From Treponema sp. (GTDB lineage: Bacteria > Spirochaetota > Spirochaetia > Treponematales > Treponemataceae), in the NCBI GenBank assembly GCA_017938365.1, contig JAGBBT010000100.1, positions 1 through 64,000 of the forward strand: a stretch of 64,000 bases of DNA, written 5' to 3'. The notes below the pieces were generated by a model. That model saw only the letters and a program-made list of their open reading frames with translations, did not search any database and was not told the origin of the DNA. Every line of letters begins with the position of its first letter. Position 1 is the stretch's first letter. Positions 36,442 through 45,768 of this stretch are shown in pieces. Both the position numbers and the translations under genes were made by a program.

Positions 36442-37458
36442 TTATTCCTGCCATGCCAAATCAACTGATTGTATGGCTTTTTCTTTTTCTTCATCTGACA
36501 AGAATGATGCAATGAATCCATTCTTTATGATTTGTTTTAATTCTTCTGTATTAAAATTCAATTTTTTATATAGGTTGTAATATTCATCTAAAAGTTCAAC
36601 ACCAAAAAATAAAGGATCGTCAGTATTTAAAGTAACTAATATACCTTTATCAAAAAATTGTCTGATTGGGTGTTTTGATAATTCTTGTACATATTTTTTT
36701 GTAAAAACATTACTAGTTGGAGCTATTTCAAGAGGAATTTGTTTTTCGCTTAAGAAATCCATCAATTTTTCATCATTTATAGTTGTTATTCCGTGACCTA
36801 TTCTCTCTGCGTGACAGATATTTATCGCATCCCATATAGAATACGAATCAACATCTTCTCCTGCATGAGCTACAGCGTGAAAGTTATTTGCTAATGCTTT
36901 TTCGAATACTGGTCCAAAATCTTTAGAAGGGCCTTTTGCCTCTGCTCCGCCTAAACCAATTCCTATAAATCCATCAAATTTATTTTCTAAAAAAAGCTCC
37001 AAATTTTTAGATGCATTTTCAATTCCGAAGGTTCTACTAACATCTCCAAGAAGTCTTACTGTAATTCCTGTTTCTGTTTTTATTTTTTTTATATTTGCTT
37101 CAAAATTTTTAGTCATGTCAGTATAACTAAAACCTTTTTTTATAAAAGCTGAAGGTGCAAAAAAAGCTTCACAGTAAGTTATACCGTTTCTAAGAAGGTA
37201 GTTTTTTAAATCTTCGAAAACTAAATCAAAATCAGATACTTCTGAAAATAATTCTTGTACTTGGATAAAAGCTGATATAAATCCATTTAAATCTGAGTAG
37301 CTAAAAAGGTTTTTCATTTCTTCATCAGAAAATTCAACTTTTTTATTCTTGCGATATAATTTTTTTATAGAATCCTTGCTTATTACTGCTTCAATATGAA
37401 TATGAAGTTCGGCTTTAGGAATTTTTTTAAAAAAAGAATAAAAATCAGCTTTTTTCAT
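36442..37458 (-). CDS. add: Adenosine deaminase family amidohydrolase
   Basis: 338 residues. All active-site motifs are intact: KAELHIHIEA (zinc His pair), HAGED (Glu acid), RIGHG (His), and NTDDP (zinc Asp). It deaminates adenosine, or possibly adenine or a related nucleoside, for purine salvage. AAGGA is 6 nt before ATG. It is the middle gene of pepF-add-pseudo-add. Confidence 0.9.
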   Translation of the reverse strand: MKKADFYSFFKKIPKAELHIHIEAVISKDSIKKLYRKNKKVEFSDEEMKNLFSYSDLNGFISAFIQVQELFSEVSDFDLVFEDLKNYLLRNGITYCEAFFAPSAFIKKGFSYTDMTKNFEANIKKIKTETGITVRLLGDVSRTFGIENASKNLELFLENKFDGFIGIGLGGAEAKGPSKDFGPVFEKALANNFHAVAHAGEDVDSYSIWDAINICHAERIGHGITTINDEKLMDFLSEKQIPLEIAPTSNVFTKKYVQELSKHPIRQFFDKGILVTLNTDDPLFFGVELLDEYYNLYKKLNFNTEELKQIIKNGFIASFLSDEEKEKAIQSVDLAWQE

Positions 37459-37508
37459 CTATAGTCCTTCTTAAAAACTAAAACATCCTTGTAATTATCG
37501 GCATAAAT

Positions 37509-39314
37509 TTAAGAATTTATTAGTAATTTTTCTAATTCATTAACGAGTTGTTCAAATGTATTTAATGCATCTTGTATTGGTTTTGAAGTTGTCATATCAA
37601 CACCTGCAACTGTTAAACTTTCTAAAGGATATCTTGATCCTCCTGATTTTAAGAAATTAAAATAATCTTGTTTTTCTTTTTCTCCGCCTTCAGTTACGCG
37701 TTTTGCTAAAGCAAGGGCAGCAGAAATACCTGTCGCATATTTATACACATAGAAAGCATTGTAAAAGTGAGGAATTCTTAAACCTTCCATATCGCTATTG
37801 TTTTCAAAAATCATTTCTGGACCAAAGTATTGCTCCAAAAGAGTTCTGTAGGTTTGTCTTAAATTTGATGCCGAAAGTGGAATTCCGTTTTCTACCATTT
37901 CGTGTGTTTTTAATTCAAATTCAGCAAACATTGTTTGTCTATGCAAAGTAGCAAGAATGTCATTAGCTCTCATGGCTAATAGGTAAATACTCATTTCCTT
38001 TGATGATGAATTTTTAAGTAAGTATTGAAAAACTAATTCTTCATTAAAAGTTGATGCAACTTCTGCTTCAAATATTGTGTAGTCATAACTCATAAAAGGA
38101 TTATTCTTACTACTATAATAACTGTGCATTGAATGTCCGCCTTCGTGGGCCATTGTAAATACATCTCGAATTGCATCATTTTTATAATTAAGAAGAATAT
38201 ATGGGTAACTATTGTAACTGCCTGATGAGAAAGCTCCACTGCGTTTACCTTTGTTTTCGTATCTGTCAACCCAACCGTTTAATAATCCATTACAAAGAGT
38301 GTCTGTGTATTCAGTTCCTAAAGGTGATAGTGCGTTTCTACAAATTTCAACAGCTTCTTCGTAGGTTGTGTTTGTTTTTAAGTCTTTAACCAATGGTACA
38401 TAAACATCATAGTGTCTAAGTTCTGATAATCCTAAGACTTTTTTTCGTAATGCGTAAAATCTATGTAATGCATTAAAATTGTCGTGAACAGTTTTGATTA
38501 AATTTTTGTATACAGATTCTTCGACTTTGTTTGAATATAATGCGGCTGCTAAAGAAGATTTATATCCTCTAGCTCTGGCCTCAAAAACATCTTGATTAAC
38601 AGAGCCTGCATACAGTGTTGCAATTGTATTTTGATGTTTTTCAAATTCTCCGTAGAATTTGCAGTATGCCTCTTTTCTTATTTCTCTGTTTTGATTCTCC
38701 ATGAACAATGACCATGTAGATTGTGTTAAAGGCTGTTCTTGCCCATCTACAGTTACGGTTCCAAAGTTGATATCAACATTTGTGAGAAGGCCAAAGGCTT
38801 TTTTTGAGGTTTGGGCACTTTCTGCCTGTAAAGAAAGAAGTTTTTCTTCTTTTTCGCTTAAGATGTAAGGTTTTAAATATAATTGCTTTTTTAAGTAAAC
38901 TTTGTAGTCCTTAAATTCTGGTAAATTACTCCATTCTAAAATTATTGCGTCGTCAATAGACATTAATTCTGGGTGAAAGAAACTACTTTTTGTATCAGCA
39001 TTTACATAGTTCATCATTGCACGACCTTCTTGTTCTTGTGCAACAGTATCACTTTCGTCAGCTGTGTGTTTTAAGCTTGCATAATTGTATACTGATTCAG
39101 CAGTCAAAAATAAGGATTCATAGGCTTTTAATGCATTTAGCAGATTATTAGAATTTTCTGCCAATTTTCCTTTAAATGCTACTAGATTTTCTATTAATGA
39201 AGGAATAGATTCTAGTGCAATTTCCCAATCTTTGTCTGATTTATATAATGTAGAAAGATCCCATTTGTCTTTTTCTGAAACTTCTGATCTTAAAGGTATT
39301 TTTTTTGTTTCCAT
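37509..39314 (-). CDS. pepF: Oligoendopeptidase F (M3 metallopeptidase)
   Basis: 601 residues, normal for PepF. The zinc motif HEGGHSMH sits in FTMAHEGGHSMHSYY, with downstream Glu in FEAEVASTFNE. It is cytoplasmic and cleaves short peptides. No Shine-Dalgarno sequence; TATACT ends 7 nt before ATG. First gene of the operon with add. Confidence 0.95.
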   Translation of the reverse strand: METKKIPLRSEVSEKDKWDLSTLYKSDKDWEIALESIPSLIENLVAFKGKLAENSNNLLNALKAYESLFLTAESVYNYASLKHTADESDTVAQEQEGRAMMNYVNADTKSSFFHPELMSIDDAIILEWSNLPEFKDYKVYLKKQLYLKPYILSEKEEKLLSLQAESAQTSKKAFGLLTNVDINFGTVTVDGQEQPLTQSTWSLFMENQNREIRKEAYCKFYGEFEKHQNTIATLYAGSVNQDVFEARARGYKSSLAAALYSNKVEESVYKNLIKTVHDNFNALHRFYALRKKVLGLSELRHYDVYVPLVKDLKTNTTYEEAVEICRNALSPLGTEYTDTLCNGLLNGWVDRYENKGKRSGAFSSGSYNSYPYILLNYKNDAIRDVFTMAHEGGHSMHSYYSSKNNPFMSYDYTIFEAEVASTFNEELVFQYLLKNSSSKEMSIYLLAMRANDILATLHRQTMFAEFELKTHEMVENGIPLSASNLRQTYRTLLEQYFGPEMIFENNSDMEGLRIPHFYNAFYVYKYATGISAALALAKRVTEGGEKEKQDYFNFLKSGGSRYPLESLTVAGVDMTTSKPIQDALNTFEQLVNELEKLLINS

Positions 39315-39321
39315 AACTAAA

Positions 39322-39327
39322 AGTATA
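39322..39327 (-). promoter_or_regulatory. -10 element of pepF
   Basis: TATACT on the minus strand, 7 nt before the pepF ATG; the -35 is weak. It is back to back with the next promoter. Confidence 0.4.
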
Positions 39328-39375
39328 ACGCATTGAACTTTGTAAAACTAGTCTTTGCTTCTTCAAATACTTATA

Positions 39376-39404
39376 ATGACTTTTGTTTTGTTATTAGTTA
39401 TAAT
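39376..39404 (+). promoter_or_regulatory. Promoter of the SH3 lipoprotein gene, leaderless type
   Basis: ATGACT (39376-39381), 17-nt spacer, TATAAT (39399-39404), 8 nt to ATG. Confidence 0.5.
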
Positions 39405-39412
39405 CCATACTT

Positions 39413-40735
39413 ATGAAAATTAAATGTGTAAATAAATTAATTTGGATTATTTTAATTGCTGGAACATTGTTTTTTACTTCTTGCTCTTCTTTAGGGTATG
39501 GAGTTGTTTTATGGAATGATTCAGAACATAATATTCCTGAAGGTTCAATTGTAAAAGTTTTTATAAAATCAAATATATCTCAAGTTTATGTAATTGGAGT
39601 TCCTAATTCAAAAGAGAAAATTGAAATTCCTTTATGGCAAATTACAGAACCATCAAAAAAATCTCACGCAAAAAAATATGCTCAAAAATTTTCTGAATTT
39701 GAACATACTTATGCTTCTGTTAAACTTGATGGATTACCAATTCGTGCGGAACCTGTAAATACTGCAAAACAAGTTTATCGTTTACGAAAAGGCGAAATTA
39801 TAAGAGTTTTATTTAAAGGAAAAGGACAAGCTGTTACAAATGGTCGTGGTAATCTAAAAGGTGAATGGCTTAGAGTTTTAACTTCTACAGGAACATTAGG
39901 CTGGTGCTTTTCATTTAATTTAGATTTATTTGATCGCACAGAAAAAACTGTTTCTGAAAATATTGAGAATGAAGAAACAGAAGTGCAGATAGATGAATAT
40001 CTTGAGTCAATAAAGGCAAAATCTTGGTATCCAGAATATTACAGTTCTTTGATAAAGCATGGAAGAATAGATTTAAAGAGAATAAATGCTGAATATGGTT
40101 TTAAATTTGCTATTGATGAAAATATGTCTACAAGTGTACATATGAGATTGAGTGATGTAAATAAAACTTGGAGTTATTCAGAGATAAAAAAAGTAAATGA
40201 TTATCAATATGAATTTGATGATTTAAAACTTACTTTAACTTGTCGCAATGGAAGTTTTATGACAATTCAGTATATGGATTCAGATGGAAAAATGAAGTCA
40301 GAGAATTTTGTTGCACTAGAAGAGAATATTCAGGAGTTGATTGATTCTGAAATTTTAAGACGACAAGAAGAATTAAAAGCATTAGCAGAATTTGGACCAA
40401 TATTTGTCAGTTCAAATTATGGAACTATAACATTTAATAATGAAAATAATATTACATGGAAAAACTATAATTTGTTAGTTCCTTCTGTTATTAGTAAAAG
40501 TGCTTTGGGCAGTGCAAATGTTACAATTGATTATTTTATAACAAATGCATTAAAAACTGAGTTTGATGGAGTTTTGACTTTTCATTTTACAGGAATGTCA
40601 GAGGAAGTAAATTTCTTATACAAGAAAGTTGATGGTGGTTTGCGCCTTGAAGATGCTACAAAAGCTACAATAAAAGAAAATGTTGTTTCTTCAAGAAGTA
40701 CATCGCCTTTAGTTATGTTTTTTCAGAAAAAATAG
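39413..40735 (+). CDS. SH3-domain lipoprotein, unknown function
   Basis: 440 residues. Lipobox FTSC. Residues ~100-165 look like a bacterial SH3 domain (GLPIRAEPV, LRKGEIIRVLFKG, WLRVLTSTGTLGWCFS), which usually binds cell wall. A long C-terminal beta-rich region is not recognised. The ABC-F gene starts 14 bp downstream. Probably surface or periplasmic. Confidence 0.8.
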   Translation: MKIKCVNKLIWIILIAGTLFFTSCSSLGYGVVLWNDSEHNIPEGSIVKVFIKSNISQVYVIGVPNSKEKIEIPLWQITEPSKKSHAKKYAQKFSEFEHTYASVKLDGLPIRAEPVNTAKQVYRLRKGEIIRVLFKGKGQAVTNGRGNLKGEWLRVLTSTGTLGWCFSFNLDLFDRTEKTVSENIENEETEVQIDEYLESIKAKSWYPEYYSSLIKHGRIDLKRINAEYGFKFAIDENMSTSVHMRLSDVNKTWSYSEIKKVNDYQYEFDDLKLTLTCRNGSFMTIQYMDSDGKMKSENFVALEENIQELIDSEILRRQEELKALAEFGPIFVSSNYGTITFNNENNITWKNYNLLVPSVISKSALGSANVTIDYFITNALKTEFDGVLTFHFTGMSEEVNFLYKKVDGGLRLEDATKATIKENVVSSRSTSPLVMFFQKK

Positions 40736-40749
40736 TTTTGGTAAAAAAA

Positions 40750-42696
40750 ATGGCTTTTATTCAGTTTAGTCAAGTTAGTCTTGCTTATGGTGATAGGGAT
40801 ATTTTAAAAGATGTTTCTGTGAATCTTGCTTCAGGTTCAAAAGTTGCCTTAACAGGTGTTAATGGTGCTGGAAAATCTACTTTGATAAAAATCATGGCAG
40901 GTTTAATTCAGCCAGATGAGGGGCAAAGAGTTGCTCAAAAAGATATCAGAATTGCATATTTGCCACAAAGTGGATTAACCCATAAAGGTTGCTCATTAAG
41001 AGATGAAGCTGATAAGGCTTTTGAATTTGGTTATAAATTAACAGAAGAATTAGAAAAAATTGGAGATGAACTAAAAACTGGCTCTGGCAATCAAAAAGTT
41101 CTTCTTGAAAAGCATGATAAAATTTTAACAGAATTAGAAGATTCTGGATTTAATAGACGAAAAATAACTGCCGAACAAGTATTGTTAGGTCTTGGTTTTT
41201 CAAAAGATGATTTAGACCGTAATACAGAAGAGTTTTCTGGTGGTTGGCAGATGCGTATTGCTCTTGCGAAAAGTTTAATGGTAAACCCTGATATTCTGTT
41301 ATTAGATGAACCTACTAATTATTTAGACTTGGAAGCAAGAGGTTGGTTAGAAAAATTCTTAAACAATTATAAAGGTGGTTTTTTATTAGTTAGTCATGAT
41401 CGCTATTTTCTTGATCATACAATAAATGAAGTTTATGAGCTTTTTGGTGGTGAATTAAGAAGATATCCAGGTAATTTTACGCATTACGAAAAAGTAAGAG
41501 AAATAGAATTAGAAACTTTAATAAAAGAGTATGAAAAACAGCAGGAAGAAATTCAGCATCTACAAGATTTTATAAATCGATTTGGTTATAAAGCAACAAA
41601 GGCTGCGCAAGCTCAAGAAAGACAAAAAATGTTGGATAAACTTCTTGAAAAAGAAATTGTTATTCCTGAAAACTTAAAGAAAATTCATTTTAAATTTCCA
41701 CCAGCACCTCATTCTGGAAGGCTTGTTGCAACATTATCGGAGATTTCAAAAAGTTATGACGGTTGCAAAAATGTAATAAATAATCTCGATTTAGTTTTAG
41801 AAAATGGCGATAGATTGGTTGTTGCGGGGCAAAATGGAGCTGGAAAATCTACATTACTCAGAATTTTAGCAGGTGAAGATGGGGATTTTTCAGGAGAAAT
41901 AAAACTTGGTTCTGGAGTATCTATAGGATACTTCTCTCAGGATAGTGCAGAAAAACTTACTGGAAATCAAACTATTTTAGAAGTTGTAGAAGAATCAGCA
42001 CCTTTAGAATTAATACCAAAAATTCGTGATATGTTAGGTGCTTTTTTATTCAGAGGAGATGATGTCTTTAAGACTGTAAATGTCCTGTCTGGTGGTGAAA
42101 AATCTCGTATTGCATTGTTAAAACTTCTGTTAAAACCAATTAATTTACTTATTTTGGACGAACCTACAAACCATTTAGATATGCATTCAAAAGATGTATT
42201 ACTAAAAGCTCTAAAAGATTTTGGTGGAACAGTTATCTTTGTAAGTCATGACAGAGGTTTTATAGAAGAATTAAGTACTCGGGTTTTAGAATTAAAAGAC
42301 GGGAAGTATAGAATTTTCCCTGGAGATTATAAATATTATATACAAAGACTAGAAGATGAATCTAATGGATTAATTGTTTCTTCAGAAGCAATTAATGAGA
42401 AAAAAACTGAAAATCTTTCAACTATAAAATCTGCAACTCAATTAAGTTGGGAAGAACAGAAGAGAATTGATTCTGAAAAACGAAAAATCGAAAAAGCTAT
42501 TGAAAAATTGGAATTACAAATTTCTGAAGAAGAAGAAAAAAAGAAGGTTGCAGAAAATAAATTGGCTTCTCCAGAAGTATACTCTAATGGTGAAAAAGCA
42601 AAATCTGTGCAACAAGAAATTGAAAAAATTGAAAAAAAACTTGAAGAATTAAATCAACAATGGGAAGAAACTGCATTAAGATTAGAAGAATTTTAA
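40750..42696 (+). CDS. ABC-F family ATPase (Uup-like)
   Basis: 648 residues, two ATPase domains with no membrane part. Walker A copies GVNGAGKST and GQNGAGKST; signatures FSGGWQMRIA and LSGGEKSRIA; Walker B LLLDEPTNYLD and LILDEPTNHLD. The linker is long, and residues ~570-648 form a charged coiled coil as in Uup. Such proteins act on ribosomes. An in-frame TTG lies at 40738; the ATG at 40750 fits the conserved start, and neither has a clear ribosome-binding site. Confidence 0.92.
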   Translation: MAFIQFSQVSLAYGDRDILKDVSVNLASGSKVALTGVNGAGKSTLIKIMAGLIQPDEGQRVAQKDIRIAYLPQSGLTHKGCSLRDEADKAFEFGYKLTEELEKIGDELKTGSGNQKVLLEKHDKILTELEDSGFNRRKITAEQVLLGLGFSKDDLDRNTEEFSGGWQMRIALAKSLMVNPDILLLDEPTNYLDLEARGWLEKFLNNYKGGFLLVSHDRYFLDHTINEVYELFGGELRRYPGNFTHYEKVREIELETLIKEYEKQQEEIQHLQDFINRFGYKATKAAQAQERQKMLDKLLEKEIVIPENLKKIHFKFPPAPHSGRLVATLSEISKSYDGCKNVINNLDLVLENGDRLVVAGQNGAGKSTLLRILAGEDGDFSGEIKLGSGVSIGYFSQDSAEKLTGNQTILEVVEESAPLELIPKIRDMLGAFLFRGDDVFKTVNVLSGGEKSRIALLKLLLKPINLLILDEPTNHLDMHSKDVLLKALKDFGGTVIFVSHDRGFIEELSTRVLELKDGKYRIFPGDYKYYIQRLEDESNGLIVSSEAINEKKTENLSTIKSATQLSWEEQKRIDSEKRKIEKAIEKLELQISEEEEKKKVAENKLASPEVYSNGEKAKSVQQEIEKIEKKLEELNQQWEETALRLEEF

Positions 42697-42699
42697 ATG

Positions 42700-43626
42700 T
42701 TAATTTTTATTCTTTCTGTTAGATCTAAATGTTGCTGGCGTAACATTATATTTTTTTTTGAATAATCGTTCAAAATGGGTTACATCACTGTAGCCTGTTC
42801 TTTCTGCAATTTCAGATACTGGTAAATCTGTATCTGATAGCATTGTAGCTGCAATTCTGAGTCTTAAATCAATTATGTAAGCGATAGCAGACATATTTGT
42901 TTCTTTTTTAAACAGATTGTTTAACGATGTTCTGTTCGTACCAAATTCTTTTGCAATAGAATCTAATGTCAATTTTGTATTGTATAGTCGCATTACATAA
43001 TCAAGAATTGGCTTAAAATTATCAGAAATATTCTTATTTAGTTCAATTGCCTGATCATCATTTTTTTCTTCTTCAAAAAGTTGAGCTATTAAAAAAAACA
43101 GCTCTGTCATATATGAACGAGTTCTACAAGGCCACCAACCAGAAGGTTGATCTGTAAGTTCTGTATTTGCCGCATTTATAAGATAATCTACGCGTTTAGC
43201 TGATTCTGGACTTATGTGATTTAATATTTTTGAGTATTTTTCAGAAATAAAAGGCTTTAATATAAGACGATTTTCTATAACTTCTGGTTCTGCATCCATG
43301 CCTCGAATACGGATGTTTTCAAAATTCAATCTTTTGTGAATAAATTTAGGATGGAAAAAAAGAACTTTTGCTTTTACGCTTTTATTTGAATCATTTAAAG
43401 TAATAGTTATTGAATCGGTTTCGTTTAAGCAAATTATACAGGGCGATATCCAAAGGTTTTGGTTTCCGTTTATTTCTAATGTTCCGGAACCTTCTTGAAT
43501 TAACAAAGTTCTGAATCTGTCGTTTACAATGTTATTATCTGATAAAGAAGAGATTTCAATTTGGTGAACACAAACGGGTTCGATTCTCTCTTTTTCAGTT
43601 TTTTTTGCAATTGTCGAATATTCCAT
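42700..43626 (-). CDS. AraC-family transcriptional regulator
   Basis: 308 residues from the ATG with GGATGG upstream; the open frame is 19 codons longer. N-terminal cupin-like sensing domain (VCVHQIEISSLSDNN, GSGTLEINGN). Residues ~210-305 form two helix-turn-helix motifs (LTLDSIAKEFGTNRTSLNNLFKKE, VSEIAERTGYSDVTHFERLFKKKYNVTPATFR). It probably senses a small ligand and acts on the adjacent hydrolase gene, which lies downstream past a terminator. Confidence 0.9.
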   Translation of the reverse strand: MEYSTIAKKTEKERIEPVCVHQIEISSLSDNNIVNDRFRTLLIQEGSGTLEINGNQNLWISPCIICLNETDSITITLNDSNKSVKAKVLFFHPKFIHKRLNFENIRIRGMDAEPEVIENRLILKPFISEKYSKILNHISPESAKRVDYLINAANTELTDQPSGWWPCRTRSYMTELFFLIAQLFEEEKNDDQAIELNKNISDNFKPILDYVMRLYNTKLTLDSIAKEFGTNRTSLNNLFKKETNMSAIAYIIDLRLRIAATMLSDTDLPVSEIAERTGYSDVTHFERLFKKKYNVTPATFRSNRKNKN

Positions 43627-43691
43627 AATCCATCCGTAAAAAAAGCTATACAGAAGTTTACTATGAAGAAAATTTTCTTGCAATTAAAAAA

Positions 43692-43733
43692 AAGTACCTG
43701 CAATTAAAAAGGAGGTAAAAATTGCAGGTACTT
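43692..43733 (-). terminator. Terminator of the hydrolase gene
   Basis: A perfect 14-bp stem (43692-43705 with 43720-43733). On the minus strand it is followed by a T-run. A second copy of GCAATTAAAAA lies just to the left at 43679. Confidence 0.9.
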
Positions 43734-43742
43734 AATATATGT

Positions 43743-44585
43743 TTATCGTTTAACAGCTAGTGGTTCTAAGAACTTGTTTACAGCATTCCAAGCCCATGTA
43801 CTTACATCGTTTGATTCGTATAATGCTTCTGAACCATGTTTACTTTCTGATGAAGGAACATAGTATGTTTTCTTTGTTGAAGCAATTGCATTATAAATTG
43901 GATTTACGCCTGTTTGTTCTGAATTTTTAGAAGTTAAGAATGCAGGAACTTTTACACCTTGTGCTTCTGTTGTAATCCAACTAGAAGATTTCCCTTGGTC
44001 TGCAAAGTATTCTCCTGGAGAGAATGCTAAAACTGCATCAATTTTACCTTCATTTGCTTTTGTTAGAACCAAAGCGAGACTTGAAGAGTATGAAGAACCC
44101 CACAAAATAAATGTACCTTTTGCGTAATTAGCTTTTACATAGTCAATCGCAGCCTGAATATCCTGTTCTGCATCTACGAACTGTGTTGGTTTTCCGGCAG
44201 CTTTTGCAGCAGCAGCTGTTGCATTATCTACATTGTTTTTAGTTTTACCTGAACGCTGGTCAATTGCAATTGCATTAAATCCTTGAAGATTTAATTTTGG
44301 AGCGATTTCAAGGTATTCACCTCTTGACCAGTTTGCTCTGTGACATAATAAAATTAATGGAGCAGAATCTGGATAAGCCATGTATAAATCTGCTGTAATT
44401 GCAATTCCGTCAGAAGATGGAAATGTAATTGTTTTTGGTGTTGTAACTGAAGTTGGAGTAAATACAGCTTTTGCTGGTTCTGCTGCAACTGCATCACTTT
44501 TGTTTTTTGTTGAACAGCATGAAATCATCATGCCTCCTGCTACTAAAACTGCGATAAGCCCTGAAGTAATAGTAATTTTTTTCAT
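43743..44585 (-). CDS. Alpha/beta-hydrolase lipoprotein
   Basis: 280 residues. Lipobox MMISC. Dienelactone-hydrolase-like alpha/beta fold with oxyanion strand LILLCHRAN, the nucleophile elbow GSSYSS, the acid region near LAFSPG and a C-terminal HGSEALY histidine. Substrate unknown; a periplasmic esterase is likely. A strong GGAGG lies 7 nt before ATG. The neighbouring AraC gene is on the same strand, so it may control this gene. Confidence 0.85.
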   Translation of the reverse strand: MKKITITSGLIAVLVAGGMMISCCSTKNKSDAVAAEPAKAVFTPTSVTTPKTITFPSSDGIAITADLYMAYPDSAPLILLCHRANWSRGEYLEIAPKLNLQGFNAIAIDQRSGKTKNNVDNATAAAAKAAGKPTQFVDAEQDIQAAIDYVKANYAKGTFILWGSSYSSSLALVLTKANEGKIDAVLAFSPGEYFADQGKSSSWITTEAQGVKVPAFLTSKNSEQTGVNPIYNAIASTKKTYYVPSSESKHGSEALYESNDVSTWAWNAVNKFLEPLAVKR

Positions 44586-44711
44586 TTTATATCCTCCGTA
44601 AGTAAGTTCTTATGAACTCTTGAATGTAATCTAAAGATAAAGTTCTTTTGAGTAAAAAAAAATTGTAGAATTACAACAAAAATCGGCTAATCTGCAATTC
44701 TGAACTTGTAT

Positions 44712-44739
44712 TTAATACAGATTTATTTTGTGATATAAT
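44712..44739 (+). promoter_or_regulatory. galE promoter
   Basis: TTAATA (44712-44717), 16-nt spacer, TATAAT (44734-44739) with an extended TG before it, followed by a leader with an AAGGAG site. This is a normal leadered gene. Confidence 0.6.
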
Positions 44740-44772
44740 TCTTAGTAATGTAGATTTTTAAGGAGATATGTA

Positions 44773-45750
44773 ATGAAAGTTTTAGTAATTGGTGGAGCAG
44801 GATATATCGGTAGTCATGTTGTAAAAGCGTTGATGCAAGATGGTCATACAGTAACTGTTTTTGATAATCTTTCTAGTGGTCTTAGAGAAAATTTGTTTAA
44901 AGAAAACTCTTTTATATACGGAAATATTTTAATTCAGTCAGATTTGGAATTTGCATTTGAAAAGGGTTTTGATGCATTTATTCATTTGGCAGCATTCAAA
45001 GCTGCTGGCGAATCTATGATAACTCCAGAGAAATATTCTGTTAACAATATAACAGGTACAATAAATATTATGAATGCAGCTTTAAAATATAATTGTAAAT
45101 ATATGGTTTTTTCTTCAAGTGCAGCAGTCTTTGGTGAACCAAAATATTTACCAATAGACGAATCTCATCCAAAAGATCCAGAGAACTACTATGGTTTTAC
45201 AAAATTAAAAATTGAAGAAATTATGGCTTGGTATGATAAGATTAAGAACTTAAAATTTGCTGCCTTAAGATATTTTAATGCAGCAGGATACGATGTTGAT
45301 GGATTTCCTTCTGGATTAGAACAGAATCCAGCAAATTTATTACCTGTTATAATGGAAACTGCATGCGGAATGCGTGAAAAAATGAAAGTTTTTGGAACAG
45401 ATTATGATACTAGAGATGGAACTTGTATTAGAGATTATGTTCATGTAAATGATTTAGCAGATGCTCATGTAAAAGCATTAAATTATATTGTAAAAAATAA
45501 TGAAAGTTTGACAGTTAATTTAGGTAGTGAGACTGGAGTTACTGTAAAAGAAATGTTGGAAGAAGCTAGAAAAATAACAGGAAAAGAAATTCCTGCTGAT
45601 TTTGTAGAAAGAAGACCAGGAGATCCAGCTTGTCTATACGCTACTTCTGCATTTGCAAGAGAAAAATTAAATTGGACTCCAAAATATAGTGACGTTCATA
45701 CTTTGTTAGAATCAACATGGAATGCATATCAAAAAAATATGAATAAATAA
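44773..45750 (+). CDS. galE: UDP-glucose 4-epimerase
   Basis: 325 residues. GGAGYIGSH NAD-binding loop at the N-terminus, SSSAAVFG with catalytic Ser/Thr, YYGFTK (YxxxK) and RYFNAAG. It interconverts UDP-glucose and UDP-galactose. AAGGAG is 8 nt before ATG. The M20 peptidase gene follows by 18 bp. Confidence 0.95.
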   Translation: MKVLVIGGAGYIGSHVVKALMQDGHTVTVFDNLSSGLRENLFKENSFIYGNILIQSDLEFAFEKGFDAFIHLAAFKAAGESMITPEKYSVNNITGTINIMNAALKYNCKYMVFSSSAAVFGEPKYLPIDESHPKDPENYYGFTKLKIEEIMAWYDKIKNLKFAALRYFNAAGYDVDGFPSGLEQNPANLLPVIMETACGMREKMKVFGTDYDTRDGTCIRDYVHVNDLADAHVKALNYIVKNNESLTVNLGSETGVTVKEMLEEARKITGKEIPADFVERRPGDPACLYATSAFAREKLNWTPKYSDVHTLLESTWNAYQKNMNK

Positions 45751-45768
45751 GTTGGATTGGGGTATTCT

